NCBI RefSeq assembly: GCF_002735905.1
Contig: NZ_PEBD01000005.1
Span: 310,001 to 374,000, forward strand
Reading direction: 5' to 3'
Length of the DNA: 64,000 nt
From: Williamsia muralis
Lineage (GTDB): Bacteria > Actinomycetota > Actinomycetes > Mycobacteriales > Mycobacteriaceae
Shown: in pieces, positions 48,562 to 56,797 of the stretch
How positions within the stretch are numbered: position 1 is the first letter of the stretch
How the letters are laid out: each line of letters opens with the position of its first letter
Notes under the pieces: generated by a model
The model's input: the letters and a program-made list of their open reading frames with translations, nothing else
The model's database searches: none
Told to the model about the DNA's origin: nothing
Position numbers and translations under genes: made by a program

Positions 48562-50091
48562 ATGTTCCCGGGCAATTTTGTCGCCACCACCCCTGACAAG
48601 GTCGCTGTCGTGCGACCGGCGACCGGTGAGTCGATCACCTACGCCGAGCTCGACAGGCTATCGACCAAAGTCGCCCACTACCTGCGTGACGACCTCGGCC
48701 TCGGCCGCGGCGACAACGTTTCCATCGTCTCCAACAACGACATCCGGGTGCTCGTGATCTATTGGGCGGCAGTGCGTTCGGGGATGTACGTCACCGCGAT
48801 CAACAACCACCTCACACCCGACGAGGTCAACTACATCCTCGGCGACTGCAGCGCGGTCGCCCTGTTCGCCTCCGCCGAGGTGGCCGATGCGGTCAGCGCC
48901 GCGGATCAGGTGCCCGGAGTGACGCACCGAATCGCTTGGGGCGGCGACATACCGGGCTTCGAGTCGTTCGACGAGATCCTCGCCAACGCCTCCGACGAGG
49001 CCCTGACCGACCAGCCCCGCGGCCAGGACATGCTGTATTCGTCCGGTACCACCGGCCGGCCCAAGGGCATCAAGGTACCGCTGCAGGACGGGCAGGTGAA
49101 CGAGATCCCCGACCCGTACACGGCGGTGTTCTCACTGCTGTACGGGTTCGACCAGGAATGTGTGTACCTGTGCCCGGCTCCGCTGTATCACGCTGCGCCG
49201 CTGCGTTATTGCGGCATGGTCAACTCCGTCGGGGGCACGATCGTGCTGATGGACAGGTTCGACGCCGAAGGTGCGCTCAGCCTCATCGACGAGTACCGGG
49301 TCACCCACAGCCAGTGGGTGCCCACGATGTTCATCCGCATGCTCAAACTGCCCGAGGATGTCCGCGCCAAATACGACGTCAGCAGCATGAAGATCGCAAT
49401 CCACGCGGCGGCGCCGTGTCCTCCCGAGGTCAAGCAGGCCATGATCAAGTGGTGGGGCCCGGTGATCCACGAGTACTACGCCTCCACCGAGGGTGCCGGC
49501 GCCACGTTCATCAACAGCGAGGAAGCCCTGACCCACCCCGGTTCGGTGGGCAAACCCCTGCTGGGTGTGGTGCGCATCTGCGACGACGACGGCAACGAAC
49601 TGCCCACGGGCGAGATCGGCACGGTCTTCTGGGAACGCGACGAACTGCCGTTCGAGTATCACAACGATCCAGAGAAGACGAAGTCTGCGCAGCACCCCGA
49701 GCACCCGGCATGGACGACAAGCGGCGATGTCGGTTACGTCGACGCGGAGGGTTTCCTATACCTCACCGACCGCAAATCGTTCATGATCATCTCCGGCGGA
49801 GTGAACATCTACCCACAGGAAGCCGAGAACGTCCTCATCGGGCACCCTGACGTCTTCGACGTCGGCGTGATCGGGGTGCCCGATCCAGATCTCGGTGAGG
49901 TCGCCAAGGCATGCGTTCAGCTCGAGCCAGGTGTGAACCCGTCCCCTGAGCTGGCTCAGGAGATGATCGACTTCGTGCGGGAACGCCTTGCGCACTACAA
50001 GGCACCCAAGTCGGTCGACTTCGTGGACGAACTCCCCCGCACGCCCACCGGAAAACTGGTGAAGCGAGAACTGCAGAAGAACTACGTCTGA
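48562..50091 (+). CDS. Acyl-CoA synthetase / AMP-dependent ligase
   Basis: This 509-residue adenylate-forming enzyme activates a carboxylic acid to its CoA thioester. The P-loop is MLYSSGTTGRPKGIKVP. Downstream A-motifs are EYYASTEGAG, GFLYLTDRKSFMIISGGVNIYPQEAENVL and the C-terminal catalytic lysine in PRTPTGKLVKREL. The chain-length or aromatic substrate cannot be assigned. The ATG at 48562 is chosen because GGAGG lies 6 bases upstream; a longer frame adds nine residues. It is flanked by terminators on both sides and so is probably monocistronic. Confidence 0.9.
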   Translation: MFPGNFVATTPDKVAVVRPATGESITYAELDRLSTKVAHYLRDDLGLGRGDNVSIVSNNDIRVLVIYWAAVRSGMYVTAINNHLTPDEVNYILGDCSAVALFASAEVADAVSAADQVPGVTHRIAWGGDIPGFESFDEILANASDEALTDQPRGQDMLYSSGTTGRPKGIKVPLQDGQVNEIPDPYTAVFSLLYGFDQECVYLCPAPLYHAAPLRYCGMVNSVGGTIVLMDRFDAEGALSLIDEYRVTHSQWVPTMFIRMLKLPEDVRAKYDVSSMKIAIHAAAPCPPEVKQAMIKWWGPVIHEYYASTEGAGATFINSEEALTHPGSVGKPLLGVVRICDDDGNELPTGEIGTVFWERDELPFEYHNDPEKTKSAQHPEHPAWTTSGDVGYVDAEGFLYLTDRKSFMIISGGVNIYPQEAENVLIGHPDVFDVGVIGVPDPDLGEVAKACVQLEPGVNPSPELAQEMIDFVRERLAHYKAPKSVDFVDELPRTPTGKLVKRELQKNYV

Positions 50092-50106
50092 CCACGGACC
50101 CGGAAG

Positions 50107-50161
50107 TGGTGGGTTTGGGCGGCCGCGACCTGCGCAAACGTTCGCCCGAACCCACCATTTT
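50107..50161 (+). terminator. Long hairpin terminator after the acyl-CoA synthetase gene
   Basis: TGGTGGGTTTGGGCG pairs with CGCCCGAACCCACCA over 14 of 15 positions (one G-T mismatch) across a 21-base loop and is followed by TTTT. It lies between the convergent acyl-CoA synthetase and ABC-F genes. Confidence 0.75.
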
Positions 50162-50171
50162 CGGGTTTGGG

Positions 50172-51803
<1,632 letters not shown>

Positions 51804-51811
51804 GACGCGCC

Positions 51812-51817
51812 AGTGTA
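51812..51817 (-). promoter_or_regulatory. Predicted -10 element of the ABC-F gene
   Basis: TACACT on the minus strand is followed by 8 bases and the GTG at 51803. It lies 11 bases from the opposing -10 of the lycopene cyclase gene. Confidence 0.45.
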
Positions 51818-51828
51818 CGCCAAAACGA

Positions 51829-51834
51829 TACCGT
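51829..51834 (+). promoter_or_regulatory. Predicted -10 element of leaderless lycopene cyclase gene
   Basis: TACCGT is followed by 6 bases and the ATG at 51841. The -35 region of this promoter must overlap the ABC-F promoter. Confidence 0.5.
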
Positions 51835-51840
51835 GCCCTT

Positions 51841-52995
51841 ATGAGCGAGGCGGGCGACGACCACCACGAAGGTCGTACATATGACGTGGCAGTCGTCGGT
51901 GCGGGTCCGGCCGGTCGGGCGGTCGCCGCACGATCGACGGCCGCCGGCCTCGACACCGCATTGGTCGATCCGGCACCGGACCGGCCCTGGCACGTCACCT
52001 ACGGGGCGTGGTCCGACGAACTCCCCAGCTGGGTCGGCGCGAAAGTCATTGCCGCACAGTCAAACACGGTCACCGTGTACACCCCGGTCCGCCACTTGAT
52101 CGAGCGCGCGTACGTCACTCTGGACACCCGTGCGCTGCAGCAGAGCCTCGACATCTCGGCTGCGACGACCTTCGCAGACACGGCCACATCCGTGAGCTCC
52201 GACAGCGTCAGCCTGCACGATGGCCGAAAAGTGACGGCACGCACAGTCATCGATGCGCGCGGTTTGCGGGCTCCACAGGCGCCGGCGCAGTCGGCGTTCG
52301 GTATCTTTGTCGACCGCGAGATCGCAGCGCCCTACCTCGGCTCCGACAACGCTGTGCTGATGGACTGGCGAGGGGTCGAGCCCGGTCGAGCCCCCTCGTT
52401 CCTCTACGCGATTCCCGTGGCCGATGGCCGGGTGCTGCTGGAGGAGACCTGTCTCGCCGGCGCCCCGCCGGTGCCGCTGGCCGAACTCCAGGATCGACTA
52501 CGGGGCCGTCTCGAACACATGGGGATCACCCGGCCGACCGTCGACACCGCGCCGACCGAGCGGGTGTACTTCGCGTTGTGCGGTCACGACTCGGTGCCGC
52601 CATGGCGGTCCGATCCGCTCCTGTTCGGCGCAGCGGGCGGAATGATCCATCCGGCGACCGGATACAGCGTGGCGGCATCGTTGTCGGCGGCCGACGCAGT
52701 GGTCGACGCCATGGCGAGCGAACGTGATCCGAAGGCCGCACTGTGGACCGCTCAGGCCCGCGCCGTCCATCGGTTGCGTCGTCGCGGCCTGTCCTCGCTC
52801 CTCGGACTGGCTCCCACCGACGTGGTCAGATTCTTCGACGGGTTCTTCGAGATGTCACCCGAACGCCAGCGGACATATCTCAGCTCGCGCGACGACCTCG
52901 CCGGGGTGGCCTTGTCGATGAGTCGCATGATCGGGCTCACCGACCGCACCCTCGCTCTGCGCATCATGCGTGGTGCTGTGCTTTCCCGGACCTGA
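51841..52995 (+). CDS. Lycopene cyclase family flavoprotein (CrtL/CrtY-like)
   Basis: This 384-residue protein has an N-terminal dinucleotide site (YDVAVVGAGPAGRAVAARS), TYGAWSDELPSW, and VIDARGLR. FLYAIPVADGRVLLEETCLAG, the conserved cyclase motif carrying the catalytic acidic residues, and FGAAGGMIHPATGYSVAASLSAADAV follow. These mark the classical lycopene beta-cyclase family that forms ionone rings on carotenoids. No other carotenoid gene is nearby, so its substrate must be made elsewhere. The ATG at 51841 is supported by the -10 element. The assignment to family is firm, the exact product less so. Confidence 0.87.
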   Translation: MSEAGDDHHEGRTYDVAVVGAGPAGRAVAARSTAAGLDTALVDPAPDRPWHVTYGAWSDELPSWVGAKVIAAQSNTVTVYTPVRHLIERAYVTLDTRALQQSLDISAATTFADTATSVSSDSVSLHDGRKVTARTVIDARGLRAPQAPAQSAFGIFVDREIAAPYLGSDNAVLMDWRGVEPGRAPSFLYAIPVADGRVLLEETCLAGAPPVPLAELQDRLRGRLEHMGITRPTVDTAPTERVYFALCGHDSVPPWRSDPLLFGAAGGMIHPATGYSVAASLSAADAVVDAMASERDPKAALWTAQARAVHRLRRRGLSSLLGLAPTDVVRFFDGFFEMSPERQRTYLSSRDDLAGVALSMSRMIGLTDRTLALRIMRGAVLSRT

Positions 52996-53023
52996 CGTCG
53001 GTTCGCCGGCGGGTTCCTGCTTC

Positions 53024-53584
53024 TCAGTGATTGGGTTCACGATGCAGCAGCATGCGTACCTGGACGTCGCTGCCCCGCAGTGACGACAGAAGCAGCTCTC
53101 TCACCCCGCTCACGGCGGCGCCGAGATCATCGTCGTCGGCGGTCGGAGAAGCCGTCACCGTGATCTCGACGACGGGGGTCACGCCGTCGACGTACGACCG
53201 GACCGCCGAGGAGCGAACATGACGATGTCGTTCGAGAGACCTGGCCGCCGCGCGGGCCACGTCGGCCACGGCGATGTCGATCTCGCCGACAAATGGTTCA
53301 CCTTGCGGTCGCACGGTCACCGACCGCAGGCGATTCGGCGAGATGTTCGCCAACAACAGCCACGCACCACAGATCCCCAGCAGGACGGTTGCGGCCAGCA
53401 GTGCCCAATCCCACCACGATTGTTCCGACGCCGAGTAGATCTGATCGGTGTCGATGTTGCCGACCGCATCGGTCACCGGCCCCACGCCCGCCCAGCGGAG
53501 CAGTGCGATCAGGCCGGCCGCGGCGAGAAGCACGCCGAAAAGGCCCACCGCGAGGCGGTCAAGGGCGTTCAAGGTGCGCCGCAT
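53024..53584 (-). CDS. AmaP-like alkaline shock response membrane anchor protein
   Basis: This 186-residue protein has two N-terminal membrane helices (about 9-30 and 60-80) and a C-terminal soluble domain (about 95-180) resembling Asp23-fold proteins. AmaP anchors Asp23 to the membrane in Firmicutes, and the two-helix-plus-domain layout fits. It is the last gene of a five-gene minus-strand run of Asp23-type genes, overlapping the preceding gene by 26 bases. The function in actinobacteria is inferred. Confidence 0.75.
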   Translation of the reverse strand: MRRTLNALDRLAVGLFGVLLAAAGLIALLRWAGVGPVTDAVGNIDTDQIYSASEQSWWDWALLAATVLLGICGAWLLLANISPNRLRSVTVRPQGEPFVGEIDIAVADVARAAARSLERHRHVRSSAVRSYVDGVTPVVEITVTASPTADDDDLGAAVSGVRELLLSSLRGSDVQVRMLLHREPNH

Positions 53585-54590
53585 CAGGCTCCCTCTCGTC
53601 GATCACGGTCATGTTCGGGTGGGAGACGCCACGAAGATCCACGCTCACACGGGGTGGTCGGGCCAACGTTGCCGTCGATGCCTCCAGGCGGTCCGAGAGG
53701 TCACTGTCCGTCGGTGAGGTGACGAACACACGTACATGGGCGCGGCCCGACGTCACCTTGGTGGTGGCCGACACTGTGTTGTCGTCGTCGAGCGCGATGG
53801 CGCTGAGCCGGCGGGCGACGTCGGTGTCGCGCGTCCACACACCGGTGGCCCGTAGTGGTCGGTGGGTGCGACGCCGGGGCCGCACGGCGGCATACACGAA
53901 GTAAAGCCCCACCAGTACGCACACGACAGAGACCACGACCATCCACGGTCTCCACTCGGTTCCCGACACCCAGCGAGCAGAGTGTTCGATCCAGGCCTCG
54001 GACCGGTAGTGGCCTTGGACAACGACATACTCCCGACCCGCCACGACGGCGAGTACAAGCAGTCCGAGCCCCAGCACAGGCGCGAGCCATCCCGCAGTTG
54101 GAAAGCTCCGCGGCGGCCCGCCCTCTGCCCTGGTGCGGCCGTGCGTCGGCGCCGCCTCTGTACCTGTGTCCGGGCCGGGTTCGGCAGCGGACACTTGAGC
54201 CAGCTCCTCCCCCAGCAGCATCCTCGATTGGACGACCTCGGTGACCTCGACATCCACTCTCGCCGGCCGCCGTCCGGTCAACCGCGTGACAACCTCGATG
54301 ACGTGTTGCTGAACGCGCTCGGCGACATCAACTGCCGAACTCGGCCAGCTCACCGCGATCTCCACAGTGATCGCCGGATGCCGCGGATCGGAATCAGCAA
54401 GGGCCCGAGGGAGATTGCGACCTGTGAGTGACCCCAACGTCACCGAGTACGGCACCACGCCGTCGACCTCGAGCGCCGCCTGGCGGGCGATCGACGAGAT
54501 CACGCGCGATTCGATCTGCAGGGAGCCTCGGTGCTCGGGCGCCGGTCGGTGGGAACCGCCGACGCGCTCGGCAGTTGCCGCCTCAGCCAC
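53559..54590 (-). CDS. Asp23 domain protein with C-terminal membrane and DUF6286-like domain
   Basis: This 343-residue fusion has an N-terminal Asp23/Gls24-like domain (about 20-130: GSLQIESRVISSIARQAALEVDGVV, then TVEIAVSWPSSAVDVAERVQQHV). Two membrane helices follow (WLAPVLGLGLLVLAVVA and WMVVVSVVCVLVGLYFVYAAV), then a C-terminal soluble domain like those called DUF6286. It begins with GTG at 54590, overlapping the end of the 59-residue gene by 8 bases; an in-frame ATG 15 codons upstream would lie entirely inside that gene. It probably builds a membrane-attached Asp23 scaffold. Confidence 0.75.
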   Translation of the reverse strand: MAEAATAERVGGSHRPAPEHRGSLQIESRVISSIARQAALEVDGVVPYSVTLGSLTGRNLPRALADSDPRHPAITVEIAVSWPSSAVDVAERVQQHVIEVVTRLTGRRPARVDVEVTEVVQSRMLLGEELAQVSAAEPGPDTGTEAAPTHGRTRAEGGPPRSFPTAGWLAPVLGLGLLVLAVVAGREYVVVQGHYRSEAWIEHSARWVSGTEWRPWMVVVSVVCVLVGLYFVYAAVRPRRRTHRPLRATGVWTRDTDVARRLSAIALDDDNTVSATTKVTSGRAHVRVFVTSPTDSDLSDRLEASTATLARPPRVSVDLRGVSHPNMTVIDEREPDAAHLERP

Positions 54591-54762
54591 GACCTTTGCT
54601 CCGTAACAGTGCACCGAGGTCGATGCGGCCGTCACGATGGGCGCCGACGGCCACGCCGATGGCCGCGAACACCACCGCGACCATCAGGCCGGAGAAACCT
54701 CCGGTGGTGACAGCCAAGGCGAACAGCAGGCCGACGAACAGCCCGATCACGGAATTGTTCAT
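54583..54762 (-). CDS. Small DUF2273-like membrane protein (59 residues)
   Basis: This short gene encodes 59 residues: MNNSVIGLFVGLLFALAV, then TTGGFSGLMVAVVFAAIGVAV, ending in a basic tail GALLRSKGRG. Two hydrophobic helices and the position inside an Asp23 operon fit the DUF2273 family of small membrane proteins. Its ATG overlaps the previous stop (ATGA) and its end overlaps the next start. The reading is supported by coupling on both sides. The protein is easy to miss because of its size. Confidence 0.8.
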   Translation of the reverse strand: MNNSVIGLFVGLLFALAVTTGGFSGLMVAVVFAAIGVAVGAHRDGRIDLGALLRSKGRG

Positions 54763-55106
54763 GATTGACTCGTTTCTGTGAATGTACCCCGGCCGCTATC
54801 TGCAACTGCGACTCGAAAGTCCTGGCGCGCAACGACATCTTCGACGACGACGGTGTAGCCGATCGCTCCCGGCGCGGCCGACACCGCGGCCGCACGGACG
54901 TTGCGGGCGACCCCCGCGACGTCGACATCGAGGTAGGTGACCACGTGGATTTCGACGCCGGAACGGCCGACTCGCACACCGTTCACCCGCCGGCCGGGCA
55001 GATGTGTGGCGATCTCCCCGAAGGTGCCCGCGTGCAGGTCTGCCACGCCGTCGACAGACAGCACCCGTTCACGGATGAGCACTGCGGAGGCCGCTGTGAT
55101 CGTCAC
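54759..55106 (-). CDS. Asp23-like single-domain protein
   Basis: This 115-residue protein is a compact Asp23/Gls24-fold relative: VLIRERVLSVDGVADLHAGTFGEIATHLPGRRVNGVRVG, followed by VEIHVVTYLDVDVAGVARNVRAAAV. It lacks membrane segments. The GTG start overlaps the stop of the upstream Asp23 gene (GTGA) and its stop overlaps the DUF2273-like gene (ATGA). It probably binds the larger Asp23 proteins of the operon. The family call rests on pattern, not on a search. Confidence 0.72.
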   Translation of the reverse strand: MTITAASAVLIRERVLSVDGVADLHAGTFGEIATHLPGRRVNGVRVGRSGVEIHVVTYLDVDVAGVARNVRAAAVSAAPGAIGYTVVVEDVVARQDFRVAVADSGRGTFTETSQS

Positions 55107-55591
55107 TGGACCCGCGGTGTCTGGCCGTCGAGCGCGGTGGTCGGGTCATCGGTGTCGAGGTGGACGTCGTGCACGGTCACGTTCACCTCGGTGACCTCTA
55201 GACCCGTCATCTTCTCGATCGCCTCGATCACGTTGGTCCGGATGGATTCGGCAAGCTGGTGGATCGCCACGCCGTAGTAGGCAACCAATCCGACATCGAC
55301 TGCGGCCTGTTTCTCGCCGACTTCCACCGACACGCCCTGGGTGACGTCGGCAGCGGTCCCCGGCAGAGTTTCGCGTAGTTTGCCGACCGCACGCGCAGCG
55401 CCACCCCCGAGGTCGTAGACGCCGTCGATCTCACGCGTCGCGATCCCGGCGATCTTGGCCACCACGACATCGGCGATCGACGTCTTGCCTCCTCCATCGC
55501 TCTGATCGGGACCACGGGAGTCGTCGGTGTCGCGGTGTTCATCCCTGCCGGTGGTCGGCTCGTCATCCTGCCTGGACGTCGCGGTGGTCAT
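55103..55591 (-). CDS. Asp23/Gls24 family envelope stress response protein
   Basis: This 162-residue protein has a charged, disordered N-terminus (about 1-35) and a canonical Asp23 domain: SIADVVVAKIAGIATREIDGVYDL, then VSVEVGEKQAAVDVGLVAYYGVAIHQLAESIRTNVIEAIEKMTGLEVTEVNVTVHDVH. It is the first gene of the operon, with GAGGGAG before the ATG at 55591. In Gram-positive bacteria Asp23 proteins form membrane-attached assemblies induced by alkaline or envelope stress. It is divergent from the sigma factor gene, with about 117 bases between them. Confidence 0.88.
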   Translation of the reverse strand: MTTATSRQDDEPTTGRDEHRDTDDSRGPDQSDGGGKTSIADVVVAKIAGIATREIDGVYDLGGGAARAVGKLRETLPGTAADVTQGVSVEVGEKQAAVDVGLVAYYGVAIHQLAESIRTNVIEAIEKMTGLEVTEVNVTVHDVHLDTDDPTTALDGQTPRVQ

Positions 55592-55708
55592 AAGATGCTC
55601 CCTCGTCGGTTCGGTGTCCGGATGGCAGACCGGGCGATCTGCTCTCCCACCCCTTTGACGGGTCGAGAACCGCATGTTGCACGCACGACTTTCTGGCACG
55701 CTGAACAA

Positions 55709-56356
55709 ATGGATGCGCCCGCCGAAGAATCATTGATTCGCGCGGCTGCCCTGGGCGATCGCCAGGCGTTCGACAAGCTGATGCGTTGTCATCTGACGCC
55801 CGTCCTTCGATACACGACCCGACTGACCGGGTCTCCGACAACAGCGGAGGACATCACCCAGGAGACGTTCCTCGCCGCGTGGCGCGGATTGGACCGGTTC
55901 GGTTTCCGGTCGAGCTTTCGCACATGGCTGTTCACCATCGCCTCGCGCAAGACGGTCGATCTCCAGCGACGGCACAGCGCGATCGTGATTTCCGACAACA
56001 CCTTCGATGCGATGGAAGTGCGGACCCCCGGCCCAGCTGCTCGCACGGTTGAACACTCGTTTCTCGTCGCACTCCAGACCGAGCTCGGCAGGCTCGGTTA
56101 CCAGGCGCGCGCATGCTGGTGGCTACGGGAGGTCGAAGGCCTGTCACACGATGAAATCGCCACGGCGCTCGCCATCTCGCGCGGCTCGGTGCGTGGACAT
56201 CTGCAGCGTGCACGCTCACAGTTGGCTGTACGCCTCGCCGCGTGGGGACCCGACGGCTCCGATGTTCACGAGGCCCGATCACCCGGACGCATTCGGCATC
56301 AGATCCCGCGACCGACGACGGAAGGAAGGCGAGATGACAGTCCAGCGCCCCGATGA
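55709..56356 (+). CDS. ECF-like RNA polymerase sigma factor
   Basis: This 215-residue sigma-70 family protein has region 2 (RQAFDKLMRCHLTPVLRYTTRLTGSPTTAEDITQETFLAAWRGLDRF) and region 4 (ARACWWLREVEGLSHDEIATALAISRGSVRGHLQRARSQL) and lacks regions 1 and 3, as in ECF sigma factors. No anti-sigma factor gene follows. Instead an Asp23-like gene overlaps its 3' end by 23 bases. Its C-terminal 35 residues past region 4 are Arg/Pro-rich. It probably directs transcription of the divergent Asp23 operon and of itself, but no recognisable promoter pair could be assigned in the shared 117-base gap. Confidence 0.85.
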   Translation: MDAPAEESLIRAAALGDRQAFDKLMRCHLTPVLRYTTRLTGSPTTAEDITQETFLAAWRGLDRFGFRSSFRTWLFTIASRKTVDLQRRHSAIVISDNTFDAMEVRTPGPAARTVEHSFLVALQTELGRLGYQARACWWLREVEGLSHDEIATALAISRGSVRGHLQRARSQLAVRLAAWGPDGSDVHEARSPGRIRHQIPRPTTEGRRDDSPAPR

Positions 56357-56795
56357 AGCGGATACCTGGATCAGCGATGCCGCCGCCCACCTCGAGCACG
56401 GCGACGAGGGAGTGGTCCTGGAACGGCTCGGACCCAGGCTTCGGTCGGCCACGCGGTTGGGTGTCCCGATCGCCACCGACGATCCCGGCATCGAGATCAA
56501 CGAGCGCGCGATCCGCCGGCTGCTTGCCCGCGCGATCGACCGATCATGTCGGCGCGACGTCGCCGCGATCCACATCACCACCGACCACGGATCCGTTCGC
56601 AGGATTCGCGTGGAGATGGTCGCCCGGTACGGCGATCAGATCGGCGCGATGAGCGAGCGGGTCCGTGAGGCCGTCCGCGGCCGGCTCGGGTCACTTCGGA
56701 TCACGGTGGCCGACTGCGTCGACGTCACATGGGTGGACGTCCAACCGGTTGACCCTGCGAGCCCGGCAGATCAGCCGCGCTCCATCCCCCGGTGA
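56334..56795 (+). CDS. Asp23-like protein coupled to the sigma factor
   Basis: This 153-residue protein follows GAAGGAAGG at its ATG. After a variable N-terminus (HLEHGDEGVVLERLGPRLRSATRLG) it shows INERAIRRLLARAIDR, then VRRIRVEMVARYGDQIGAMSERVREAVRGRLGSLRITVADCVDVTWVDVQ. This has the strand-helix pattern and terminal valine-rich strand of Asp23 proteins. Its place immediately after the sigma gene, where an anti-sigma factor is usual, suggests it could regulate the sigma factor. That is inference. It ends 2 bases from the convergent pnkp gene. Confidence 0.68.
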   Translation: MTVQRPDEADTWISDAAAHLEHGDEGVVLERLGPRLRSATRLGVPIATDDPGIEINERAIRRLLARAIDRSCRRDVAAIHITTDHGSVRRIRVEMVARYGDQIGAMSERVREAVRGRLGSLRITVADCVDVTWVDVQPVDPASPADQPRSIPR

Positions 56796-56797
56796 GG

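Noticed and set aside
53585..54634. Earlier ATG for the Asp23 fusion protein, 15 codons upstream of 54590
   Set aside because: The extra residues lie entirely inside the small DUF2273-like gene; the GTG at 54590 overlaps that gene's stop as in a coupled operon.
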